From contig JAAYIB010000204.1 in NCBI GenBank assembly GCA_012744295.1, positions 1 through 9,146 on the forward strand: a DNA stretch of 9,146 nt, given 5' to 3'. The stretch is from Acholeplasmataceae bacterium (GTDB lineage: Bacteria > Bacillota > Negativicutes > Acidaminococcales > Acidaminococcaceae). Positions 1 through 6,343 of the stretch are shown here, in pieces (within the stretch, counting starts at the first letter, position 1; every line of letters begins with the position of its first letter). A program made the position numbers and the translations under genes. The notes beneath the pieces are model-generated. The model had not been told where the DNA came from and searched no databases. It saw only the letters and a list, made by a program, of their open reading frames with translations.

Positions 1-228
1 CCTGAGGACATAGCCGGGCCCTGCCTGTTTTTAGCTGATGAAAACAACGATTTCATAACGGGCCAGAACTTTGTCATTGATGGTGGCATGACGAAGAAAA
101 TGATATATCTTGATTGGGTGAGCTTAAGAAACAAGAACCGGGGGAGAGTGTCGTATGAAATACAAAATCGGCATTATCGGAGCGACGCAGTCGGTAGAGA
201 AAATATTGGAAGTAAGCAGGGACTTTGA
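1..228 (+). CDS. Short-chain dehydrogenase/reductase (SDR), C-terminal part only
   Basis: This is the 3' end of a gene that begins before the window, read in the frame of base 1. The residues are typical of the C-terminus of classical SDR oxidoreductases: PEDIAG at the start, then a run of hydrophobic residues, FITGQNFVIDGG and MTKKMIY. The PEDIA and TGQ...DGG blocks are family hallmarks. The active-site Ser/Tyr/Lys lie upstream and cannot be seen, so the substrate cannot be inferred. Close relatives usually stop within a few residues of MIY. Here a TGG codon at 115-117 lets the frame run about 36 further residues to a TGA at 226-228, overlapping the next gene by 74 bases. The tail has no recognisable character, so a lost stop codon is likely. 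It probably shares a transcript with the downstream regulator. Confidence 0.85.
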   Translation, partial: PEDIAGPCLFLADENNDFITGQNFVIDGGMTKKMIYLDWVSLRNKNRGRVSYEIQNRHYRSDAVGRENIGSKQGL

Positions 229-1465
229 AGACGGAATCAGGTTTCTGCCGTTTCCTTTTGAGAATGAAACGGAAATAGAGGGACTGATAAAGAGAAACCT
301 GAAAAAGGTTGACGGCTGGCTTTTTTCAGGGCCATTGCCTTATGCCATTGCCAGGGAATATTTCGACTCTGAAGAAAATTTGTCCTACTGTCAGTCCCTC
401 GGCGCCGGTCTTTACATCAACTGTCTGCAGATCGCTTATGAGAAGCAAACCAGCCTGCCAAGAATCTCCGTTGACATGTACGAGTCCCTTTTGAATATCG
501 AGCAAACTGTCAAAGAGACAGGCCTGCCTATGAAAGATTTTCATATAAAGTACTACAATAAGGATTATGATCTTGACGATATTACGGATTTTCACCTGAA
601 GGCCTGGCGTGAAGGAAAGACGGACGGAGCCATAACGGCGTTCCGGTCGGTTTACAATAATCTGAGGTCGCAAGGCGTAGCGGTTTTTCATTTGACACTG
701 ACAAGACAGGAAATATTCCAGTCATTGAAAATTATTACGGAAAAAGTGAAAACTTCATATTTTAAAACTACGCAGGTCGGTTCGGTAATCATTGCCATTA
801 ACCAATACGAGGACGTCATAGAGAAAGCGAAATCGCTTGCCATGCTGCAAAATATGGAATGGAAGCTTAAAGGAGTCCTGCTTCCTTTGTGCAATAACCT
901 TAAAGGCTATCTTTTGGAAAAAGGCAGCGGCGTGTATGAAATCTTCAGTTCGCGAGGATCTATCGAAAACGAACTCGAGATGCTACGGGAAACGATGCTC
1001 AAGATGGGCGAAGCTGTAAGCTTTGACGTTTCCGTCAGAGCCGGAGTGGGTTTTGGTGAGACAGTTTCCAATGCTGAATATAATGCATACAGGGCCCTTC
1101 GCAATATTGACGAGAAGACAAGGGGCGGACTGATAATCATACGTGACGACAGGGGCATAGTTGAGGCAGCCGGCCAGGAGAACAAAGTAAGCTACGACTA
1201 TTACTCCAATGACGAAGAACTTCTGACAAAGCTGCACAAGGCAGCCGTGGGGATTAAAACCTTTCGCAGGATCGAGGCTACCGTGCAAAGGATGAAATGG
1301 GATGCCTTTTCTGTCGCGCAGATAGCAGCCCAACTGTCGGTAACGGAACAAAACATCAGGCGCATAATGAGCAGTCTTCGTGCCGCAGGTGTAGTGGAGG
1401 AAGCAGGCGAAGAGTTTCTTGCAGCGCGGGGAAGACCGGCGAAGCTATACAGGTTAAAAATTTGA
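155..1465 (+). CDS. Putative transcriptional regulator: N-terminal sensor, degenerate nucleotide-cyclase-like domain, C-terminal winged helix
   Basis: A 436-residue soluble protein with no signal peptide or membrane helix. Residues 1 to about 230 look like alternating beta/alpha sensor lobes, starting KIGIIGAT and containing DGWLFSGPLPYAIA. By eye this resembles bilobed effector domains such as PrpR_N, which is inference. Residues about 235-350 resemble a GGDEF-fold domain. The clearest motif is AGVGFGETVSNAEYNAYRAL at about 296-315, much like the segment conserved in archaeal GTP cyclohydrolase III and degenerate GGDEF-like domains, and no GGDEF motif is present. Residues about 372-436 form a winged helix-turn-helix: FSVAQIAAQLSVTEQNIRRI is the helix-turn-helix, followed by a wing with RGRPAKLYRL. 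The start at 155 has GGGGAG at 141-146 with good spacing. Its position before the M20/MFS operon suggests it regulates that operon, possibly in response to the hydrolase substrate. I do not recognise a named homologue. Confidence 0.75.
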   Translation: MKYKIGIIGATQSVEKILEVSRDFEDGIRFLPFPFENETEIEGLIKRNLKKVDGWLFSGPLPYAIAREYFDSEENLSYCQSLGAGLYINCLQIAYEKQTSLPRISVDMYESLLNIEQTVKETGLPMKDFHIKYYNKDYDLDDITDFHLKAWREGKTDGAITAFRSVYNNLRSQGVAVFHLTLTRQEIFQSLKIITEKVKTSYFKTTQVGSVIIAINQYEDVIEKAKSLAMLQNMEWKLKGVLLPLCNNLKGYLLEKGSGVYEIFSSRGSIENELEMLRETMLKMGEAVSFDVSVRAGVGFGETVSNAEYNAYRALRNIDEKTRGGLIIIRDDRGIVEAAGQENKVSYDYYSNDEELLTKLHKAAVGIKTFRRIEATVQRMKWDAFSVAQIAAQLSVTEQNIRRIMSSLRAAGVVEEAGEEFLAARGRPAKLYRLKI

Positions 1466-1506
1466 AGCTTTGAAAATGTTAAAAAACTTAAAATATGGCA
1501 GTTGTA

Positions 1507-1558
1507 AAGCTATCGGCAACCTTCCTTCAGGAAAGAAAGCCGATAGCTTATTTTTTTT
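1507..1558 (+). terminator. Intrinsic terminator after the regulator gene
   Basis: A perfect 11-bp stem, AAGCTATCGGC at 1507-1517 pairing with GCCGATAGCTT at 1539-1549, is followed by A and eight T (1551-1558). The loop contains a small extra TTCC/GGAA stem (1522-1525 with 1530-1533). It lies 41 bases after the regulator stop and separates that transcript from the M20 promoter. Confidence 0.93.
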
Positions 1559-1568
1559 CAATTTGCTC

Positions 1569-1597
1569 TTGCATAATTGGAAATGTTGGAATATAAT
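1569..1597 (+). promoter_or_regulatory. Sigma-A-like promoter P1 upstream of the M20 gene
   Basis: TTGCAT at 1569-1574 and a consensus TATAAT at 1592-1597 are separated by exactly 17 bases. It sits directly downstream of the terminator and would give a leader of roughly 100 bases before the M20 start. This is the best promoter match in the window. No riboswitch-like structure was seen in the leader. Confidence 0.75.
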
Positions 1598-1622
1598 TGC
1601 ATTAAAGAAATAATTGCGTTAA
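1594..1622 (+). repeat. Near-perfect 12-bp direct repeat, candidate operator
   Basis: TAATTGCATTAA at 1594-1605 and TAATTGCGTTAA at 1611-1622 differ at one base and start 17 bases apart. The first copy overlaps the -10 box of P1 and contains a TAAT-N3-ATTA inverted symmetry. A related ATATTGC lies at 1622-1628, over the P2 -35 box. A regulator bound here would block P1, so this is a plausible binding site for the upstream regulator. That link is inference from position only. Confidence 0.4.
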
Positions 1623-1624
1623 TA

Positions 1625-1653
1625 TTGCTTAAATAAAAAATTCGTGGTATTGT
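1625..1653 (+). promoter_or_regulatory. Second promoter candidate P2 upstream of the M20 gene
   Basis: TTGCTT at 1625-1630 and TATTGT at 1648-1653 are also spaced by 17 bases. The match is weaker than P1. If used, it would give a leader of about 48 bases. It may be an alternative promoter or chance in AT-rich DNA. Confidence 0.4.
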
Positions 1654-1707
1654 AACAAAGTTTAGTCGGAATCGGACAGTAAAAGCTAAAAAAAGAGGAG
1701 GTATATT

Positions 1708-2991
1708 ATGTCGCAATTTGTTAAAGACCTTTCAGTAAAAACTGCGGGTATATTACCGTTTATTGAAGAGGTTTACAAGGATTTGCATCAGAATCCGGAA
1801 CTGCCGATGCAGGAATTCAGGACCGCCGGGATTGTTGCAGAAATCATGCGCAAAGAGGGCTTTGAAACAGTCGAGAAGATCGGCGGTACGGGAGTTGTAG
1901 GGATTTTAAGAAACGGGAACGGGCCTACGGTGATGCTGCGCGCTGATATGGACGCATTGCCGATGCAAGAAGAAACAGGTTTGTCTTATGCAAGTCAAGC
2001 AAAAAGCGTTAGCAAGCAGGGCGAAACCGTACCTGTCGCTCACGGCTGCGGACATGACATGCACACATCCTGGCTGCTTGGTGCGGCCAAAGTTCTGGCT
2101 GCCGGACGTGAATATTGGCAGGGTACTGTAATTGCTCTCTTCCAGCCTGCCGAAGAAACAGGAAAAGGGTCGCAGCTGATGCTTGCTGACGGCTTGTCAG
2201 GCTTAATTCCGAAACCGGACATAATTTTAGGGCAGCACTTGCTGCAGTTCCGGGCAGGCACAGTTGCTTACCGGGCGGGCCAGATTCTAACGGCAGGCGA
2301 CAGCTGGCTGGTTCGCTTCTTTGGCAAGGGAGCCCACGGCGGTATGCCGCACCAGGGTGTGGATCCTCTAATCATGGCGGCTTCGGCTGTTTTGAGACTG
2401 CAGACAATAGTATCGCGCGAGGTATCTCCGCAAGCGCAGGCCGTTATAACGGTTGGCGAGTTTCATGCAGGTTCTGCGGAAAACATCATACCTGCAGAGG
2501 CATACATTAAGCTAAACGTCAGAACGACTGACGAAAAAGTGCGTACTCATGTTCTTGATGCAATAAGGCGCGTATGCATAGCTGAAGCACGGGCCTCCAA
2601 TGCACCGAAAGATCCGGTTTTTGAAGAGATTAACAATTTTCCTCTGACAGTAAACGACGAGAAAGCCACGAAAGCCATTGCCAGGGAATTTCGAAACCAC
2701 TTTGGCGAGCTGCTTGTTCAGACGACGCCCATCGGCGCAAGCGAGGATTTCGGACGTTACGGCAAGGAATGGCAAACGCCCTATGTGTATTGGTTTGTAG
2801 GCGGAACAGACCCCGACGTTTATGACAAGGCAGTTAAAGATGGCACTGTCTCCCATTTGCCCGGGCCGCACTCGCCATTTTGGGCACCCGTATTGGCTCC
2901 TACGATTAGAACAGGTATCGAAGCGATGCTGGCGGCGGCCGGCGTCTGGTTAGAAAAAAGCATAGGGGATGATAAAAATGAGGAAAGATAG
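1708..2991 (+). CDS. M20-family (M20D-type) metal-dependent amidohydrolase
   Basis: A 427-residue cytoplasmic enzyme, full length for the family that includes hippurate hydrolase, IAA-amino-acid hydrolase and AbgB. These enzymes hydrolyse the amide bond of N-acyl amino acids or aminoacyl conjugates using a two-metal centre. All expected metal-site elements are visible: HGCGHDMH with Cys114, His116 and His119; FQPAEE with Glu149/Glu150; GQH with His177; and GPHSPF with His388 near the C-terminus. AHGGMPHQGVDP at 209-219 marks the inserted dimerisation (lid) domain, and GASEDF at 343-348 is the usual family block. Some relatives end HxPxFxxDE; here the ligand segment is HSPFWAP. The ATG at 1708 has a perfect AGAGGAGG at 1694-1701. 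The gene overlaps the following transporter by 14 bases, so the two are co-expressed. The exact substrate is not predictable; an N-acyl amino acid or small peptide is most likely. Confidence 0.92.
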   Translation: MSQFVKDLSVKTAGILPFIEEVYKDLHQNPELPMQEFRTAGIVAEIMRKEGFETVEKIGGTGVVGILRNGNGPTVMLRADMDALPMQEETGLSYASQAKSVSKQGETVPVAHGCGHDMHTSWLLGAAKVLAAGREYWQGTVIALFQPAEETGKGSQLMLADGLSGLIPKPDIILGQHLLQFRAGTVAYRAGQILTAGDSWLVRFFGKGAHGGMPHQGVDPLIMAASAVLRLQTIVSREVSPQAQAVITVGEFHAGSAENIIPAEAYIKLNVRTTDEKVRTHVLDAIRRVCIAEARASNAPKDPVFEEINNFPLTVNDEKATKAIAREFRNHFGELLVQTTPIGASEDFGRYGKEWQTPYVYWFVGGTDPDVYDKAVKDGTVSHLPGPHSPFWAPVLAPTIRTGIEAMLAAAGVWLEKSIGDDKNEER

Positions 2992-4444
2992 CGATAATCC
3001 CAAATTTGAAGTTAGTAGAAGCATGGTGGCGCAATACAAGGGCAATGACAAATTACTATTGGGAATTGTTTTGGGTGTCATTACCTTCTGGCTTTTTGCG
3101 CAGACAACCCTTAATGTTGCTCCGGCAATGAGAGCCGATCTTGGCATAGATGAGAATTGGAGCAATATAGCGGTCAGCATCACGGCTCTCTTCTCGGGAA
3201 TCTTTATTGTTGTAATGGGTGGACTCGGAGACCGCATAGGACGCGTGAAAATAACACTGCTTGGAATAGTGCTCAATGCCATTGGGTCGTTTCTGATAGC
3301 GGCATCACCGACCGGCACCATCTCGTTTCTTATGCTCGGACGGATAATACAAGGCCTTTCGGCAGCCTGTATCATGCCCTCCACGCTGGCATTGCTGAAG
3401 GCCTATTACGAGGGCGCGGCGCGACAGCGCGCGGTGAGCTTCTGGTCCATCGGCTCCTGGGGCGGCTCCGGCCTTTGTTCGCTGTTTGGCGGCGCAGTGG
3501 CTTCAACCATTGGCTGGCGTTGGATTTTCTGGATGTCGATAGTCATTTCCGTCATCAGCTACCTTCTGATCAGGAACACGCCGGAAAGCAAAGTCGAAAC
3601 GGCCGATGCCAATAAGAGCTTTGACTGGTCGGGCCTTACCGCCTTCATGATATCAATGGTAACAATCAACATTATTATCGGTCAGGGCTCGAAGCTTGGC
3701 TGGACCAGCAATTTTATCCTTGGTATGTTTATAGCATTTGCGCTTGCCGCCATTGCCTTTTTTAATATTGAGTCGAGCAAGGCCAATGCATTCGTTGATT
3801 TCAAATTATTCAGCAACAGCACCTATACCGGCGCAACGCTGTCGAATTTTTTATTGAATGGAGCCGCTGGAACGATTTTAGTTACGCTGACGCTTGTACA
3901 AAAAGGTGCCGGCTTGACATCCTTTGAGGCCGGTTTGCTTACCTTGGGCTACCTGACCGCCATCCTTGCTACGATCAGAGTCGGGGAAAAGCTCCTGCAA
4001 AAATGGGGGCCGCGCAAGCCAATGCTGTTGGGCTGCAGTATTACGGCCGTGGGAATACTGCTTAACTGTCTTAGCTTCCTTTATGCCTGGCAGTATATGA
4101 TAGCATCAACTATCGGGTTCACGCTATTTGGCATAGGATTAGGGTTTTACGCAACGCCTTCAACTGACGCGGCGTTGTCGAACGTCCCGCAAGACCAGGT
4201 CGGTGCGGCGGCCGGCATTTACAAGATGGCCTCCAGTTTGGGTGCGGCTTTTGGAGTTGCAATCTCAGCCGCGATTTTCACAGGTTTAAGCAGTGAGAAC
4301 ATCGTTTACTGGCATGAACTTTTCATTGGCCGCACCGATAATGTGGATGTGCGGTTTGCCGCTGCTGCGGCTTTGCTTTTCAATCTCTTCATGACCCTTG
4401 TCGCGATAGCGGCAATTGCAAAGACCGTTCCCAAAAAAGCTTAG
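2978..4444 (+). CDS. MFS transporter, NorB-like, 14-helix DHA2 type
   Basis: A 488-residue inner-membrane protein that strongly resembles the Staphylococcus aureus NorB/SdrM efflux pumps from memory. Shared blocks include FAQ near the N-terminus, NIAVSITALFSG, IIQGLSAACIMPSTLAL, WSIGSWGGSG, FKLFSNSTYTGAT, RVGEKLLQ, FYATPSTDAALSN and AAGIYKMASSLG. MFS motif A (GGLGDRIGRVK) is at 81-91, in the loop after helix 2. The glycine-rich motif C region is at about 159-173. Hydrophobic segments continue to the C-terminus, consistent with 14 helices. I chose the ATG at 2978 because AGGGG at 2964-2968 sits 9 bases upstream; an in-frame ATG at 2969 would leave no spacing. NorB exports quinolones and other drugs in S. 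aureus, but cotranscription with an amidohydrolase suggests the physiological cargo is a metabolite, such as an acyl amino acid or its product. Direction of transport is not proven by the sequence. Confidence 0.9.
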   Translation: MRKDSDNPKFEVSRSMVAQYKGNDKLLLGIVLGVITFWLFAQTTLNVAPAMRADLGIDENWSNIAVSITALFSGIFIVVMGGLGDRIGRVKITLLGIVLNAIGSFLIAASPTGTISFLMLGRIIQGLSAACIMPSTLALLKAYYEGAARQRAVSFWSIGSWGGSGLCSLFGGAVASTIGWRWIFWMSIVISVISYLLIRNTPESKVETADANKSFDWSGLTAFMISMVTINIIIGQGSKLGWTSNFILGMFIAFALAAIAFFNIESSKANAFVDFKLFSNSTYTGATLSNFLLNGAAGTILVTLTLVQKGAGLTSFEAGLLTLGYLTAILATIRVGEKLLQKWGPRKPMLLGCSITAVGILLNCLSFLYAWQYMIASTIGFTLFGIGLGFYATPSTDAALSNVPQDQVGAAAGIYKMASSLGAAFGVAISAAIFTGLSSENIVYWHELFIGRTDNVDVRFAAAAALLFNLFMTLVAIAAIAKTVPKKA

Positions 4445-4490
4445 GATTGAAGCTGGAGGCCTCGGGAAAACGATTTTGCCTGATCATTTT

Positions 4491-4540
4491 AAAAAGGCCC
4501 ATCGGTATCGTGTTTCAGAACGATAGCGACGGGCTTTTTT
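4491..4540 (+). terminator. Intrinsic terminator after the M20/MFS operon
   Basis: An approximately 21-bp stem: 4491-4511 (AAAAAGGCCCATCGGTATCGT) pairs with 4520-4540, with two internal mismatches, one G-T pair and an 8-base loop. The 3' arm ends in six T. The gene stop is about 50 bases upstream, so it closes the operon. The A-run on the 5' side may let it act in both directions. Confidence 0.88.
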
Positions 4541-4657
4541 ATTAAGAAAACGGCTTTCCCTGTTCGTAGCGCGTTCTTGCAATGGGAGATCCGATAGCTA
4601 CATTTAGGAAGTATTAAGAAAGAAAAATTATAAAAACAAGAATTTAAAATTAAATTT

Positions 4658-4666
4658 TGATATAAT
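4658..4666 (+). promoter_or_regulatory. Extended -10 promoter for the diguanylate cyclase gene
   Basis: TGATATAAT is an exact TGnTATAAT extended -10 element. No good -35 hexamer lies 17 bases upstream, as is common for this promoter type. The expected start point is near 4673, within the left arm of the inverted repeat that follows. A second TATAAT at 4676-4681 lacks a properly spaced -35. Confidence 0.55.
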
Positions 4667-4667
4667 T

Positions 4668-4701
4668 AAACCAATTATAATAAAACATGCATAATTGGTT
4701 T
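4668..4701 (+). repeat. Perfect 11-bp inverted repeat over the expected transcription start
   Basis: AAACCAATTAT at 4668-4678 and ATAATTGGTTT at 4691-4701 are exact reverse complements separated by 12 bases. The structure starts one base after the -10 box, so it could be an operator or form a hairpin at the 5' end of the mRNA. It is not followed by a T-run, so it is not a standard terminator. It lies upstream of the chosen start at 4747. Confidence 0.6.
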
Positions 4702-4746
4702 CTGCAAGCGATGGCTCACCGTTATTTTCTGACAAGAGGGATGGAT

Positions 4747-6276
4747 ATGACAATCAGAAGCAAAAACCAAATAATAACCGTGATTGCAGCTGCCGCGATA
4801 ACCCTGCTGGTCATCTACCTGCATTTGCTGTCGCACGAGGAAACCCAGAAAATTTACCGGGCGCAGACAGAACATACGATTGCCACAATCAAAAAGGATT
4901 TTCTTAAAGATACCGTAGACAATATTTTTCTGGAAATCGACAGAATCAGGCTTACGCGTCACAGAAACTACAAGAGAATTACCGATCTGAGGCTGATTCG
5001 TTTGCAGGAAGAAATTGGCCGCACTGACGATGACTTCATCAAATTTTGCCGTGAACGTTTTGAAGATGAGTCGAACCCCGGTATGTGGACAGCCGGCTTC
5101 TGGGATGAGACCACAGGTAAACTGCTTTATTCCGCAAACATCCCCGAACAAGGGAGCATAGAACCTATCAGGCAGCTTTTTAAGGAAGATCTTTCTTCTT
5201 ATGCCGAGATAGGCAAAGGCAAAGTCAGAGGTTTATTTGGGATTAGCAATACCTATGTCGAGACAGAGGTAAAAAAGGACGTTGCTGATTTGATCAGGGG
5301 AAGGAAGTTTTCCAATGATTCTTATATCTGGGTGAACGAGATTGTCAACTATGAAGGCGGTGACAATTACGCGATTCGCCGCGTTCACCCTAATCTCAGA
5401 GACACCGAGGGAACCTATCTTTCAACGTTTATGAAGGATATCAACGGCAAACTGCCTTATCTGGAGGAGCTGGAAGGCGTCAAAAAGCATGGAGAGACTT
5501 TTTTTACTTACAGTTTCAAAAAACTAAACAGCCAGGAAGTTTCAGAAAAGGTTACCTATGCGAAACTTTACAGGGACTATAATTGGATCATTGCGATGGG
5601 CGTGCATCTGGACGAAATCGACGCCTTGGCCAAAAAGTCCATCGAAAGCTCAAAAGCGTCTTCAAGCGAAACAATCATACGCCTCTTGGGATATATAATC
5701 ATAATCTTACTTATTGGCTATATCGGGATGTACTTTCTTGAAAAGAGGCGCCTGCGTCAATCCACGAAGTCTTTGGAAAAGGAGTTTCAAACAGATATAG
5801 TAACTAATGCCATCAGCCGACGTTTTGGCGAGAAGCTTCTGGCCGAACAGTTTAACAAGGACCTGACGACCGGGAATGCAACTGCCGTTATGATGTTCGA
5901 TCTTGACGATTTCAAGAATATCAACGACAAATACGGCCATGGAGTGGGCGATCTCGTTTTGCGGGCAATCGTCAGCACGCTTGCCCAGGTTACGCGAAGC
6001 TCGGACAGAATTGTTCGCTGGGGCGGTGACGAATTTGTCATAATGCTGCCGGGCTTAAGGGTTGAAAACGTCAAGAGCTTTGGAGAAAAAGCGCTTGGCG
6101 CGATATCGTCATTAAGAATTCCCGCAGGCAGAGACATAGTCACCATTTCGATTTCCGGAGGAATTTCCATTTTCCGTGAGAACGACTCAGATTACAACGA
6201 TGCCGTCAAGAGAGCCGATGATGCTCTTTACAACTCAAAAAAGCTTGGCAAGAACAGGGTAAGTATTTTGTTGTAA
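4747..6276 (+). CDS. Membrane-anchored diguanylate cyclase with extracytoplasmic Cache-like sensor
   Basis: A 509-residue protein that would make cyclic di-GMP from two GTP. Order: short basic N-terminus; membrane helix at about 9-27; extracytoplasmic sensor at about 28-307; second helix at about 309-333; cytoplasmic GGDEF domain at about 348-509. The sensor ends with SYIWVNEI, RVHPNLRDTEG, GETFFTYSF and YNWIIAMGVHLDEID, which is typical of Cache domains that bind small ligands. The cyclase looks active: metal-site FDLDDFKNIND with Asp385, an intact GGDEF at 426-430, and an inhibitory I-site RSSD at 417-420 exactly five residues before it. The segment TNAISRRF has Ser where the usual NRR has Asn. 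I chose ATG 4747 over 4741 and 4687 because AAGAGGG at 4734-4740 gives proper spacing only for 4747, and because 4687 lies inside the inverted repeat. The gene is probably transcribed on its own from the 4658 promoter, possibly reading on into the next gene. Confidence 0.9.
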   Translation: MTIRSKNQIITVIAAAAITLLVIYLHLLSHEETQKIYRAQTEHTIATIKKDFLKDTVDNIFLEIDRIRLTRHRNYKRITDLRLIRLQEEIGRTDDDFIKFCRERFEDESNPGMWTAGFWDETTGKLLYSANIPEQGSIEPIRQLFKEDLSSYAEIGKGKVRGLFGISNTYVETEVKKDVADLIRGRKFSNDSYIWVNEIVNYEGGDNYAIRRVHPNLRDTEGTYLSTFMKDINGKLPYLEELEGVKKHGETFFTYSFKKLNSQEVSEKVTYAKLYRDYNWIIAMGVHLDEIDALAKKSIESSKASSSETIIRLLGYIIIILLIGYIGMYFLEKRRLRQSTKSLEKEFQTDIVTNAISRRFGEKLLAEQFNKDLTTGNATAVMMFDLDDFKNINDKYGHGVGDLVLRAIVSTLAQVTRSSDRIVRWGGDEFVIMLPGLRVENVKSFGEKALGAISSLRIPAGRDIVTISISGGISIFRENDSDYNDAVKRADDALYNSKKLGKNRVSILL

Positions 6277-6343
6277 GTGACGCCGTGCAAACATTTATTT
6301 AAATTTAGAATATAAAAATAAATCTGGAAAGGAAGGTGCCTGT

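Noticed and set aside
2950..3384. Minus-strand open frame opposite the start of the MFS gene
   Set aside because: It is an antisense shadow of the transporter with no recognisable domain.
4687..4746. Longer N-terminus for the diguanylate cyclase (starts at 4687 or 4741)
   Set aside because: 4687 lies inside the inverted repeat at the expected transcription start and has no ribosome binding site. At 4741 there is no spacing from AAGAGGG. The 4747 start fits and gives a normal basic N-terminus before the first helix.
4541..4746. Possible c-di-GMP or other riboswitch in the diguanylate cyclase leader
   Set aside because: No GEMM-like conserved core or multi-helix structure was visible; only the simple inverted repeat stands out.
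6293..6323. 8-bp inverted repeat ATTTATTT/AAATAAAT before the DUF1538 gene
   Set aside because: It is made only of A and T with a 15-base spacer, is easily expected by chance in this AT-rich gap, and has no T-run after a GC stem.
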